From Eubacteriaceae bacterium ES3 (GTDB taxonomy: Bacteria > Bacillota > Clostridia > Eubacteriales > Eubacteriaceae), in NCBI GenBank assembly GCA_030586155.1, contig CP130741.1, forward strand, positions 2,784,680-2,848,679: a stretch of 64,000 bases of DNA, given 5' to 3'. This document shows positions 36,270-45,799 of the stretch, piece by piece. Position numbers and translations under genes: made by a program. Under the pieces are notes generated by a model that saw only the letters and a list, made by a program, of their open reading frames with translations, did no database searches and was not told where the DNA came from. Each line of letters opens with the position of its first letter. Position 1 is the stretch's first letter.

Positions 36270-38774
36270 TCAGCAGCTTTTCTGACTGGAGTTCTTATCA
36301 AACTCAATCTTTTTCAGAAATGCAAGCGCATCCATTTCAGACAAAGGCTTACTGACAAGATAGCCCTGGATCATATCACAGCCAAATTTTTTTAAAAGCT
36401 CACGCTGAGTCTCATATTCAACCCCTTCGGCTACTACATGATGTCTCTGTTTATGGGCCATTGAAATAATTTCAGCGATTATTACTTTTTCAGGGGGGGA
36501 AGTCATCAGTTTATCAACAAAAGACTTATCGATTTTTAGATAATTTACATTTAGATCCTGTTCTCTTGAAAGTGTTGAGTATCCGGTTCCAAAATCATCA
36601 ATTGAAATTTTAAAACCAGCTTCCATTAATGCCATTAGGATCTTATTCATCGCGTTAAAGTCGGATTCAAAAAAAGATTCAGTAATCTCTATAGTAATCA
36701 TTTGGGGATTTATTTCCATTTCTTCTACCAGCTTAAACAGGCCTTTTATAAAACCCTTCTCTCTAAACTGAATAATTGAAACATTAACTCCAATTCGAAG
36801 CTCCGTATACCCCTGCGCTTCGATAATTTTTAAAAAACGAAAAGCCATCTCAAAAATCTTATAACCAAGGGGCACAATAAGCTTGGTTTTCTCGGAAATC
36901 GGAATAAAGTCGAGAGGGGCTACCCTTCCCAAATTTAGGCTGTTCATCCTGGCTAAGGACTCAAAACCGCAAACCTGTCCTGTTTCGAGATCAAGTATCG
37001 GCTGAAAATCAAGACTGAATTCCGCATGCAAATCTTTATTGATAATCCGGTTTAGGGTTCTTTCAATCTCCTTTTCACGTTCAATCTGCTTTTCCACCTG
37101 GTCATCATAAAATCGGATCGCAAATTCCTGAAGCCGTACTGCATTTTCTGAGGTAATTAAAAGATTTTTTAGAAGCCGTTCTGTATTCCAGCGCTTATCA
37201 TCATTTATTTCAATAATCCCAATTCCACCGCCAAGTCTTTCTGAAATCAAAAAGGCTTTTAGATCTTCGGCAATTTTTTCACAAAAGCGCAGAAGCTCCT
37301 GCTTGTCCCTGTACCCCCTGACATAAAAAGCAAAACGATCAACATAGGTACTAAAGAGTAAATAGTTATCGGAAGAAAAAGGTTTAAGTATCTCCGCCAC
37401 CTGCTTAATTAAATCCAGTGTATAGTGATGACCATAAACCACTGACAGAGACTGTACAGTATTTAGGTTAATGCTGATCACTGCCCGCTTTTCCTGATGT
37501 GACTCATGCCAATCATTCTCCAGCAAAGCTTCGAGAGCTGCCCTGTTATAAAGACCGGTATTGATATCATGCTCATAGTTGTATTTCAGTTTGTTTTCAA
37601 CAACTTTACGCTCAGAGATATCAATCACAATACCTTCAAAAGCATAAGCTTCATCCTGATCATTAAAAATTGCTTCCCCGACCTCAAGGACCCATTTCCT
37701 CTTCCCGGATGCGGTTAAAATTTCGTACTCAAATTTAAATGAAATATGCTCCTGTGCACAGCGAACACATTCATTCCAGACAGGTTCCCGGTACTCTGGA
37801 GCAATAATCTCATTATAGGTAACATCCCGATTATTTAAAAGACTTTCAACCGGATAACCAGTCAGCTTCAGGCAACCTTGCGATACAAAACGCATGGTCC
37901 AATCGGGAACAAAATCGCAACGATATGCCAATCCTGGCAGATGTGACAACAGCACTGATTTACTTCGTTCACTCTCGGCCAAGGCATTTTCTGCCTCTTT
38001 TCTTTTAGTAATATCCTGTGCCAGGCAAACATACCGTCTCCCGCTTTCTCCCAGTACATTCAAAGACGCTACCACCATAAAAACCCAGACAATCGAGCCG
38101 TCTGGTCTAAAGTAACGTTTTTCCATAGAATAGCGTTCGGTTTGACCGGCAGATAGGAGGCGGAAATTCTCCTGTTCTTCTTGCCGATCATCTGGATGGG
38201 TAATTTTCTTCCAGTCCACTTGTCTGGCTTCCTTAACAACTCTGCCGATAATCTGCTCAAACATCGGATTCATAATATCAAAAACCGGCAGTGCAATTTC
38301 CTTTTCCATCTGATTGCTGTCTGAAATCGCCACCCCAATTGGTGACTGTTCAAACATGATATCAAAAGTCAATCCCTGATTATAAACACGCTCTTCCAGA
38401 GTTTTTTGGATTTCAAGTAGCTGAACGTGGATGTCTATCCTGACGCGGAGGGTTTCAGGATGGATGGGCTTACGAATATAGTCTACTGCCCCTAGTTTTA
38501 AACCAGCCAGTTCATTTTCGATCTCATCAAAACTGGACAGAATAATAACCCGCATATCTTTATATCGCGGATTTGATTTCATTGATTTAAGCATCTGAAA
38601 TCCGTCCATTACCGGCATATTCAGATCCAAAATAATTAATCTGATTTCGTCATCTTCAAATAATTTTTGCAGTCCATCCAGGCCATCAGCAGCCATAACA
38701 AGCTGATAATCACTTAAAATATTTTGTATCAAATAGCGATCTGTTGCAGAATCATCAACTGCCAGTATTTTCAT
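36270..38774 (-). CDS. response regulator with PAS-PAS-GGDEF-EAL domains
   Basis: 834-residue cytoplasmic signalling protein. A receiver domain (1-120) has LIILDLNMPVMDG with the phospho-acceptor Asp near 50. Two PAS/PAC domains (about 140-265 and 275-395) follow, then a GGDEF domain (about 400-560) whose active site reads DRFAF, so cyclase activity is unlikely. The EAL domain (575-830) keeps catalytic residues (ESL, NVSIIQF, EITESFFE, IDDFGTGYS, KIDKSF, AEGVEYE). It is expected to hydrolyse c-di-GMP, with the GGDEF part perhaps a GTP sensor. No histidine kinase is adjacent. 33 bp upstream of the membrane protein gene. Confidence 0.9.
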   Translation of the reverse strand: MKILAVDDSATDRYLIQNILSDYQLVMAADGLDGLQKLFEDDEIRLIILDLNMPVMDGFQMLKSMKSNPRYKDMRVIILSSFDEIENELAGLKLGAVDYIRKPIHPETLRVRIDIHVQLLEIQKTLEERVYNQGLTFDIMFEQSPIGVAISDSNQMEKEIALPVFDIMNPMFEQIIGRVVKEARQVDWKKITHPDDRQEEQENFRLLSAGQTERYSMEKRYFRPDGSIVWVFMVVASLNVLGESGRRYVCLAQDITKRKEAENALAESERSKSVLLSHLPGLAYRCDFVPDWTMRFVSQGCLKLTGYPVESLLNNRDVTYNEIIAPEYREPVWNECVRCAQEHISFKFEYEILTASGKRKWVLEVGEAIFNDQDEAYAFEGIVIDISERKVVENKLKYNYEHDINTGLYNRAALEALLENDWHESHQEKRAVISINLNTVQSLSVVYGHHYTLDLIKQVAEILKPFSSDNYLLFSTYVDRFAFYVRGYRDKQELLRFCEKIAEDLKAFLISERLGGGIGIIEINDDKRWNTERLLKNLLITSENAVRLQEFAIRFYDDQVEKQIEREKEIERTLNRIINKDLHAEFSLDFQPILDLETGQVCGFESLARMNSLNLGRVAPLDFIPISEKTKLIVPLGYKIFEMAFRFLKIIEAQGYTELRIGVNVSIIQFREKGFIKGLFKLVEEMEINPQMITIEITESFFESDFNAMNKILMALMEAGFKISIDDFGTGYSTLSREQDLNVNYLKIDKSFVDKLMTSPPEKVIIAEIISMAHKQRHHVVAEGVEYETQRELLKKFGCDMIQGYLVSKPLSEMDALAFLKKIEFDKNSSQKSC

Positions 38775-39134
38775 CCTTGTTCTCCTCGGAGCCTATCAGC
38801 TGGTTTCAGATAAGCTATTATTTAATATCTTCTTCGGCGGTTTCTGGGGAAATCTAAAAACAGGTCTTTAATTATCCATAATTATGTATTTTTTAGTTAT
38901 ACCCATTTTAACAAATATTATTAGTTTACAAAAGAGAATTATGTTTTTATTTGAATCTACAAGTTTTAGAAAATTTATTTGTTACTCCTCTTTTTAGAAT
39001 TCTCTGTATAAATATCCTTGCGAGCATGAAAGCCCCATGAAAATCAACCATTAGTTAACAAATTCCATTAAAATCGATTGCTACTCCATTGTTAAATATC
39101 CATAAAGGTCTTATAATCAAAGCGAGGTGATGAA
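38775..39134. other. divergent intergenic region
   Basis: 360 bp between the minus-strand c-di-GMP gene and the plus-strand XRE gene. A/T-rich, with promoters for both presumably inside. The last 20 bp carry GCGAGGTGATGAA, the ribosome site of the XRE gene. I see no hairpin or conserved RNA. Confidence 0.4.
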
Positions 39135-40253
39135 ATGAACGCATTAAACATCGGTAAAAATATTTTAGATAAACGTCGTAAAAGAGGTATTACCCAGGAA
39201 GAACTGGCACATTTTCTTGGTGTTTCAAAAGCTTCCGTTTCAAAATGGGAAACCCAGCAGAGTTATCCTGATATCCTGCTGCTGCCAGAACTCAGCGCTT
39301 TTTTTAATATCAGCATTGACGAATTGCTAGGTTATGCGCCGCAAATGACTAGCCAGGATATTAAAAAAGCCTATCGTCAACTGGCTGAAGACTTTGCTGT
39401 CAAACCTTTTGAAGTTGTTTATGCAAGCTGTCAAAAGCTGATCAAAGAGTATTACTCCTGCTTTCCCTTATTAAATGAAATGGCCCTTTTGCTCATTAAT
39501 CATCATATGCTGATTGAAGATGCCGAGAAAAGAAAAGCAATTTTGAATGAAGCTGTAAACTTGTGTCAACGGGTAAAAACTGAATCTGATGACCTGCAGC
39601 ACATGAAGGAAGCAATTAATCTGGAAGCCACTGCCTATCTGATGCTGTCCGAGCCCCATGCCGTACTTGATCTGCTCGGCGAAACCGTTTCTTTGCTTCC
39701 GCTGGATACTGAGATGATTTCAAAGGCCTATGAACTGCTTGGCAATATTCCCAAAGCTAAAGAAATCCTCCAGATCAGTATGTATCAGCACCTGATTATT
39801 CTGGTTGGTACCGCGCCCTCCTATTTGATGATGCATACAGATGAGCCGGAAAAATTTGAAGAAATCCTTAGTCGTACCCTGGACCTTTCTAAGATTTATA
39901 ATCTGGAATCTCTCCATCCCAATACCATGGCCCAGGTTTATTACACCGCTGCCCATCATTACGCTGTGCATCAAAAAAAGGAGCTTTCGCTCAAGATGCT
40001 AGCGGCTTACGCCAGTGTATGTCAGTCCAACTTTTTCCCCTTTTCAATCCATGGTGATGACTATTTCGATCAGATTGACGGCTGGTTTGAAGAGTTGAAA
40101 ATTTCTACCAGCGCACCAAGAAGTGATGCTGTAATCATCGACAGTATGGTTGAATCCCTCTTGCATAACCCGGCTTTTGAACCACTTAAAAACGAAAAAG
40201 AATTTAAAAAAATTGTTTTACAGTTTAAAAATCTGAAAGGAGAAAAGAAATGA
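39135..40253 (+). CDS. XRE-family regulator with helical C-terminal domain
   Basis: N-terminal helix-turn-helix (RRKRGITQEELAHFLGVSKA at about 13-32, then SVSKWETQQSYPDI). A long all-helical C-terminus (about 70-370) like tetratricopeptide-type sensor domains of Rgg/PlcR-like regulators follows. 372 residues. Its last codons overlap the CPBP protease gene by 4 nt, so the two form a unit. Such regulators often respond to peptides; that role here is inference. Confidence 0.85.
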   Translation: MNALNIGKNILDKRRKRGITQEELAHFLGVSKASVSKWETQQSYPDILLLPELSAFFNISIDELLGYAPQMTSQDIKKAYRQLAEDFAVKPFEVVYASCQKLIKEYYSCFPLLNEMALLLINHHMLIEDAEKRKAILNEAVNLCQRVKTESDDLQHMKEAINLEATAYLMLSEPHAVLDLLGETVSLLPLDTEMISKAYELLGNIPKAKEILQISMYQHLIILVGTAPSYLMMHTDEPEKFEEILSRTLDLSKIYNLESLHPNTMAQVYYTAAHHYAVHQKKELSLKMLAAYASVCQSNFFPFSIHGDDYFDQIDGWFEELKISTSAPRSDAVIIDSMVESLLHNPAFEPLKNEKEFKKIVLQFKNLKGEKK

Positions 40254-41125
40254 AACGTATTTATATTTTCCTGGGCATCTGCTTTGCCCTGACCTGGTCT
40301 CTGGAATTCTTTATGATGGCTAATGGAGGGCTATCTTCCACCTTTGGACTGCTGATGCTCTCAGCCGTCATGTTAATTCCTGCTATTTCGACCATCCTAA
40401 CCCGACTTATTACCAAAGAAGGCTTTAAAAATTTTGGTATAAGACCTCATCTTAAAGGAAATGTCCGCTGGTATCTGTCAGCCTGGTTTCTGCCCTCAAT
40501 TCTCATCGGTTTAGGTGCCATCCTCTACTTCCTGATTTTTCCTGAGCATTTTGACCCGACCATGAGTCAGATGGTCAGTCAGTATGAAGCCCAGGGAGTC
40601 GCTTTACCGGAAGGCTCAATGACAGCACTCTTTATTTCCCAGCTGGCGATGGGGTTACTGCTCGGACCAGCCCTTAATATCATAACCACTTCCGGCGAAG
40701 AAATCGGTTGGCGAGGCTATTTATTGCCCAAGCTAATGGATAAGTTCAGCCCTCGGCTATCGGTCATCATTTCCGGTGCCATCTGGGGACTATGGCACGC
40801 ACCCGTTATTGCCATGGGCCATAATTACGGACTTGATTATCCCTTTTTTCCATGGCTCGGCATCTTTGCCATGATTCTCTGGTGCATTGTTTTAGCCGCT
40901 TTCTTTTCATTTGTTACCATCAAAACAAAGAGCTGGCTACCAGCTTCTATCGCCCATGGCTCAGTTAACAGTTTCGCTTCAATCTCAGTTTTTTTTACCA
41001 TCGGTGATGTCAGCCCCTTTATTGGGCCATTGCCAGTGGGTATTGTTGGTGGGGCTGGTGTGATCCTACTTGGGATTATCAGCTTTATCAAACTGGGTAA
41101 AGAACAGACTGACCTGACTTTTTAA
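40250..41125 (+). CDS. CPBP-family intramembrane metalloprotease
   Basis: Polytopic membrane protein (about seven or eight helices) with ABI/CPBP motif 1 SGEEIGWRGYLLPKL (EExxxR) near residue 145 and motif 2 IWGLWHAPVIAMGHN near 180. The third motif is in SWLPASIAHGSVN. 291 residues. The family includes prenyl-protein proteases and bacteriocin immunity proteins. Cotranscription with an XRE regulator is common for the latter, but no bacteriocin gene is seen nearby. Confidence 0.87.
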   Translation: MKRIYIFLGICFALTWSLEFFMMANGGLSSTFGLLMLSAVMLIPAISTILTRLITKEGFKNFGIRPHLKGNVRWYLSAWFLPSILIGLGAILYFLIFPEHFDPTMSQMVSQYEAQGVALPEGSMTALFISQLAMGLLLGPALNIITTSGEEIGWRGYLLPKLMDKFSPRLSVIISGAIWGLWHAPVIAMGHNYGLDYPFFPWLGIFAMILWCIVLAAFFSFVTIKTKSWLPASIAHGSVNSFASISVFFTIGDVSPFIGPLPVGIVGGAGVILLGIISFIKLGKEQTDLTF

Positions 41126-41188
41126 AATTTTAGTAATCAAAAGTGATTACCATCGTTCCCTTTTCTTTGGTTTAATCATCACGAGAAT

Positions 41189-41230
41189 AATGCCAATCCA
41201 TATTTATTTACAATCATATGGATTGGCATT
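41189..41230 (+). terminator. terminator after the CPBP gene
   Basis: Perfect 15-bp arms AATGCCAATCCATAT and ATATGGATTGGCATT with a 12-nt loop. The flanks are A/T-rich rather than a clean T-run, so strength is moderate. It sits between convergent genes. Confidence 0.75.
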
Positions 41231-41331
41231 TAATATTTGAAAAACTATGTATAAAAAAAGCGCCTTGCCCAAGCTATCGATTGCCTTTATACAACTATCA
41301 AAGAGCATTGATGCTATTCAGACATACTTGC

Positions 41332-42141
41332 TTATGTACATGATTCTTCTATAAATTTTTCAATCTCCAGATTTACCTGACTGGGATTATCGCCATTGGA
41401 AAAATGAGCGGCATTTTTTATAATGTGTAGAGGATATCCTGTTCTCCTGGCCCAGTCTTGGTTATATTGCCGGACTTTTCCGGTTTTATCTGAATCTCCC
41501 AGAAGTAGAAGAACCGGACATTGAAAACTCATATCTTTATTTTCACGGGCAAAATTACCATAGGCTATATCCATCTGTTCGATGATTTCATCTTTGGTGA
41601 ATGGTTTAAGCATTGCAAGCATTTTATGATAGGAATATTCAGTATTAGAAACGGATTTGGCCATATTTTCTCTTAGAACTCGATCCGGGTATAGTTTTGC
41701 CAGGGGTGCAACCCGTTTTAGCCACCATAAATCTGATTTAGAATAATATTCAAGACCAAACGGGGTGGTATCAAGCATCACCAATTTTTCTACACTTTGG
41801 GGATAGCGGCTGGCAAATTCCTGACAGGGATAGCCACCCATTGACATCCCCACTAGAATAGCTTGCTCAATACCTTCGCGATTAAGAATTGTTTTTAGTG
41901 CTACTGCTGTGTTTTCATAAGAGAAATTGCTGTAGGGCCTTGATAATCCATGCAGCGGCACATCCCAGGTTATTACTGTACAGCTTTTTTCAAAATACTC
42001 AACCTGTTTTTCAAACATGGTATGATCAGCTGTCAGACCATGGGTAAAAAGAAGGCAGGGCGCCTCTTTAACAGCGCTTTTGCTGATCCAGTAATGGACA
42101 GTACCGTTGTCGGTTTGAATCTCTTTATGTTCTTGATTCAT
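41332..42141 (-). CDS. alpha/beta hydrolase
   Basis: 269 residues. Oxyanion segment LLFTHGLTADHTMFEKQ near residue 31, nucleophile elbow GMSMGG with the Ser near 100, and the acid in LLLGDSDKTG near 215. The final His is in NAAHFSNGDNP near 247. No lid domain or substrate clue. It is in a small single-gene transcript between the CPBP terminator and the AraC gene. Confidence 0.9.
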   Translation of the reverse strand: MNQEHKEIQTDNGTVHYWISKSAVKEAPCLLFTHGLTADHTMFEKQVEYFEKSCTVITWDVPLHGLSRPYSNFSYENTAVALKTILNREGIEQAILVGMSMGGYPCQEFASRYPQSVEKLVMLDTTPFGLEYYSKSDLWWLKRVAPLAKLYPDRVLRENMAKSVSNTEYSYHKMLAMLKPFTKDEIIEQMDIAYGNFARENKDMSFQCPVLLLLGDSDKTGKVRQYNQDWARRTGYPLHIIKNAAHFSNGDNPSQVNLEIEKFIEESCT

Positions 42142-42227
42142 AACATTCTCCCCCTAAAAATTAAAACAAGTGATTATGTCACCCATTTTCACAGTATAAC
42201 ACATTCACTTGTTCTCAATTGAATTAT

Positions 42228-43151
42228 TTAGTTGTTCTTATTTACCGCTTTTACCGGCCATGCTTCAATATATCCGCGATAGCCCATCGGTACCAGCTGG
42301 AACCTCGGCGCAGACTCCTGGTCCCACTCATAACCATATAGTGTTGGATCATATGATTTCACATGCGCCCACATCTCTTTGATCGCTTCCTCAAAATGAT
42401 TATCATCATAGGGTTCACCCTGAAAAACCATCATTGTACATGGGGGAAGCTGAATCAATTCGTAACCATCAGGAATCTGATTGGAATAATCCAGCGGTAA
42501 CTCAACCCCCTGGACATATCGGGAAGTCCCATCCGGTATAAGGTGTTTTGGCAACCACATTCCGATGGGTTCATAGAGTGCTTCCTTAACACTGCACAGC
42601 ACCGACCAGATTTCACATCCGACTTCCTCACAATAGTCAAAATAATCTTCAGCTTTGATTCCCCGTTTTATGAGCAACTTCCGTGCCGGTCTTTCAATCA
42701 TCTGAACAAAAACCGTTTTCGTTTTTTGAGCTTCATTCATTTGATTACCTCCTTTGTTCATAAACTGATAGGTATCGAAAACTTTCTGAGGCATAAACAG
42801 AGCAATCGGCGGCGTCTTTTTTCCATATAAACTGGGAGACATCCCAAATTCTCTTGAAAAAGCCCGGGTGAATCCCTCATGCGAGTCAAACACAAAATCC
42901 AATGCAACATCAATAATCTTGACTTCCTGATCTCTCAATCTAAGAGCCGCTACTGTAAGCCTTCGCGCTCGGATATAGTCAAAAGGTGCTTTCCCAGTTA
43001 TTTCCTTAAATCGCCTGGCTGCATACCATGGTGAATATCCTGCTTCATTAGCTAAGTCCTTTAAAGTAATTCTTTGATTCAGATGCCCTTCAATATAATC
43101 CTGCATTCTCTGTACAGCTCGAAAAATCTCTTCCTCATCCACTTTTCTCAC
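42228..43151 (-). CDS. AraC-family regulator with GyrI-like effector domain
   Basis: N-terminal pair of HTH motifs (LKDLANEAGYSPWYAARRFK near residue 29 and HEGFTRAFSREFGMSPSLYG near 83). A GyrI-like small-molecule-binding domain covers about 145-300 (ERPARKLLIKRG and VQGVELP). This is the Rob/SoxS-type plus effector layout found in multidrug-responsive regulators. 307 residues. No efflux gene is adjacent. Confidence 0.9.
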   Translation of the reverse strand: MRKVDEEEIFRAVQRMQDYIEGHLNQRITLKDLANEAGYSPWYAARRFKEITGKAPFDYIRARRLTVAALRLRDQEVKIIDVALDFVFDSHEGFTRAFSREFGMSPSLYGKKTPPIALFMPQKVFDTYQFMNKGGNQMNEAQKTKTVFVQMIERPARKLLIKRGIKAEDYFDYCEEVGCEIWSVLCSVKEALYEPIGMWLPKHLIPDGTSRYVQGVELPLDYSNQIPDGYELIQLPPCTMMVFQGEPYDDNHFEEAIKEMWAHVKSYDPTLYGYEWDQESAPRFQLVPMGYRGYIEAWPVKAVNKNN

Positions 43152-43298
43152 CTCCTGAACAGATTATAAACTATTTACGCTAAGTCTTCTTGACAATCCT
43201 TGCGCTTCCAGTCTTTTCTTATCAAGTTAAGGGCCCTATTATCCACTCTAAACAAAACATCAAAATATCAACTGTTATTTTAAGTCAACTATTTTTTA

Positions 43299-44624
43299 TT
43301 ACGCAGCTTTAGTCGTGTTACGACCACTTTCTTTTGCAAAGTACAAAGCCTCATCAATTTTTTTTATCAGCCTTTCAAAACTGTTGACCTGACATTCTGG
43401 GATAGATGTATAACCAATACTGCAAGTAACCATAATTTGAAATTCGCCATAACTTACTTTCAATTCATTGACTACCCGTCTAATTTTTTCAGCAATCAGC
43501 TCTGTATCTTTTTGTGAGGCTCCAGGTAAAACAATAATGAATTCCTCACCGCCATAGCGCATTAAATTATCCCCTTCACGAAGTAATTCCTTTAGCTGTT
43601 TAGTGAAGGTAACTAACACACGATCCCCTGCCAGATGTCCGTACTGATCATTGATTCTTTTAAAATGATCCAGATCCAGCATCATAATTCCCATTGGAAT
43701 ATTCGTCCGGGCACTTCTTGCATACTCTTCACGAAGCCTATCCATCCCAAAACGACGATTAAGTACACCGGTTAATGGGTCGATCGCTGCTAGCTTTTGG
43801 ACCTGTTCATGAATAATTGCGTTATGTAGTGCTAAAGACAGAGCTCTCAAATTAAGACGCACTTTATCGAGTTCAAATTCATCAAATTTTTGAGATGAAA
43901 CAACCAGACATACACCAAGACTACTGCCATTAAAGGCTAATGGCTCGATACATGCAGAAGCTGGCTGAAATTTTGTAATTATTCCATCCATTTTCATGTC
44001 CTCTGGATATTCCAAATAAACTGATCGATAATCAGCCGCAACTGATAATAGAATTTTATTTTTACTCAAAGATTCTGGATCAGTTAGCCCGAAACTTGCT
44101 GAAACGCTTAAGGCTCCATCTAATTCAAGAAAAATAGCACCCGCTTCTGCAGTTGTACTTTTCATAATTTGAATCAATGCTTGATTAGAGATGGCATTTT
44201 TTTCCAATAAACTATTGAGCTGTTGCGCACTCATGGTAATTGACAATGTATCTACCAATGAATTAAAATTTTGAGCATTGTTTCCAAAAACGTCCATCGA
44301 ACTAGTATCCAAATGACAAGAAGTAATGTCACACTGCTCAACTTCAAATCCCTGAGCTGCCTTTGTAAACTTGTTTTTTATCATTTCCATCTTTTCTGCC
44401 ATTACAGTCATTTGTTTTTTGACAATAATTTTCGTCAAAAAAATGTTTACAAACCCTACTAATGCTCCTGCTATTATACAAGCAAAAACAAAAATCGGTG
44501 AAAATGCAATTTGTGGATCTATACCAAATAAAATGGTAAATAAAGGGAAAACAATCCCAATTAATACACCGAAACCTATCATATAAATTGATAAATCTCG
44601 AAAAATACTCTTTGATAACTTCAA
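43299..44624 (-). CDS. diguanylate cyclase (TM-GAF-like-GGDEF)
   Basis: Two membrane helices near 12-33 and 42-62, a central region about 140-270 that looks like a GAF domain, then a GGDEF domain from about 280. The active site is intact: RYGGEEFIIVLPG, with the upstream DLDHFKRINDQYGHLAGDRV. No RxxD inhibitory site is obvious before it. 441 residues. It should make c-di-GMP. The IS21 element lies 300 bp upstream of its start. Confidence 0.92.
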   Translation of the reverse strand: MKLSKSIFRDLSIYMIGFGVLIGIVFPLFTILFGIDPQIAFSPIFVFACIIAGALVGFVNIFLTKIIVKKQMTVMAEKMEMIKNKFTKAAQGFEVEQCDITSCHLDTSSMDVFGNNAQNFNSLVDTLSITMSAQQLNSLLEKNAISNQALIQIMKSTTAEAGAIFLELDGALSVSASFGLTDPESLSKNKILLSVAADYRSVYLEYPEDMKMDGIITKFQPASACIEPLAFNGSSLGVCLVVSSQKFDEFELDKVRLNLRALSLALHNAIIHEQVQKLAAIDPLTGVLNRRFGMDRLREEYARSARTNIPMGIMMLDLDHFKRINDQYGHLAGDRVLVTFTKQLKELLREGDNLMRYGGEEFIIVLPGASQKDTELIAEKIRRVVNELKVSYGEFQIMVTCSIGYTSIPECQVNSFERLIKKIDEALYFAKESGRNTTKAA

Positions 44625-44922
44625 ATCAACTTCTCCTGTTTTTTAATGTTTTTTCACTTTCTCAAAATGCATTACGAACCCTAAAACTATGTATTTCAAA
44701 AATTCCCCTAATCAATTCTAGTGAATAGAAAGGCTTGTTTTATTACATTCTAAAGTAGTATTCATTACTGTTACACTATCCTAGCATATTTTTTAAATTT
44801 TGTATATATCTAAATAACATCTAATATCTTTTTTAACACCCTTAGCAGGATAAGATGGTTACAAACCCCAAATGAAATCATTGTCGACACCGAAAAGATT
44901 ATTGTTTTTTGCAAGTTCTTTT
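44625..44922. other. intergenic stretch left of the IS21 element
   Basis: Nearly 300 bp, A/T-rich, presumably the minus-strand promoter region of the diguanylate cyclase. I find no supported gene in it. A 63-codon frame runs across its right end into the IS and has no ribosome site. Confidence 0.4.
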
Positions 44923-45037
44923 TGCAGAAAGTTGCAAGTGAAAAATACAGAATGTTGCATTCTGGAAAATCCATAGTTTTGCAAACTGAAATACAAAGCA
45001 ATTTCAGCAGAAATTACCGCATTGCAGGCAATGTTTG

Positions 45038-45799
45038 TCAGTTTTTCGGCTGATTCTCCGAAATCGATCGATATAAGTCATTAATGCTGGATTCTCGCAT
45101 CCGGTTACTGGGACCCGGGAATAAAATCAGATGACAGTGATGCAGCAACCGATCCAGCATGGCAGCCGTCATCTGTTCATCATAAAGGACATTGACCCAT
45201 CGGGAAAATTCCAGATTGGTATTAAGAATAATACTTCTGTTCTGATAACAGTCGGAGATAATCTCAAACAGCAGCTGGGAGCCCGTCCGATCCAGCGGCA
45301 CATAGCCATATTCATCGAGAATAAGCAACTCAGCTTTATTCAGTTTTTTAAGAAAAGCAGTCAATGTTCCGGCTGCTTTTGCTTCAGAAAGCTTATTGAC
45401 CAGTGCCGCTGTTCGAAAAAATTTAACTGGTATACCCTGAAGGCAGGCTGCCACACCAAGGGCGGTTGACAACATGGTTTTACCGGTTCCGGTACCGCCG
45501 TACATGATGATATTTTTGTGGTCATTAATAAAAGCAAGTGATTTCAGGCTTTCAGGGGTCAGATCCGCAGGCAGCGTGATTTCGTCAAAGCGGTAGCCTT
45601 CAAAAGTCTGACGGCTGTAGAATCCGGCACTGTTGACCAGCTTTTCAGTCCGGGAGATCTCCCGATACTGGAGTTCCTCGCTGAGAATCCGGTACAGATA
45701 TTCCTGATGACTGTCACCTTCGGCAGTCTGAGCCAATTCGGCCAGGTTCCGGCTGAGACGCAGTTTCCGGCAGCATTCAGAGATTTCATTGTCAAGCAT
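45038..45799 (-). CDS. istB: IS21 transposition helper ATPase IstB
   Basis: AAA+ ATPase that assembles with IstA on target DNA. Walker A MYGGTGTGKTMLSTALG near residue 100, Walker B ELLILDEYGYVPLDR near 165, and the downstream NTNLEFSRWVNVLYDEQ. The start is the ATG at 45799 with GGAGG 9 nt upstream, overlapping the istA stop by 8 nt. The longer upstream frame lies inside istA. About 253 residues, normal. Confidence 0.93.
   Translation of the reverse strand: MLDNEISECCRKLRLSRNLAELAQTAEGDSHQEYLYRILSEELQYREISRTEKLVNSAGFYSRQTFEGYRFDEITLPADLTPESLKSLAFINDHKNIIMYGGTGTGKTMLSTALGVAACLQGIPVKFFRTAALVNKLSEAKAAGTLTAFLKKLNKAELLILDEYGYVPLDRTGSQLLFEIISDCYQNRSIILNTNLEFSRWVNVLYDEQMTAAMLDRLLHHCHLILFPGPSNRMRESSINDLYRSISENQPKN

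Noticed and set aside
44810-45001. 63-codon minus-strand frame at the left end of the IS21 element
   Set aside because: It straddles the IS boundary, lacks a ribosome site and resembles no protein.
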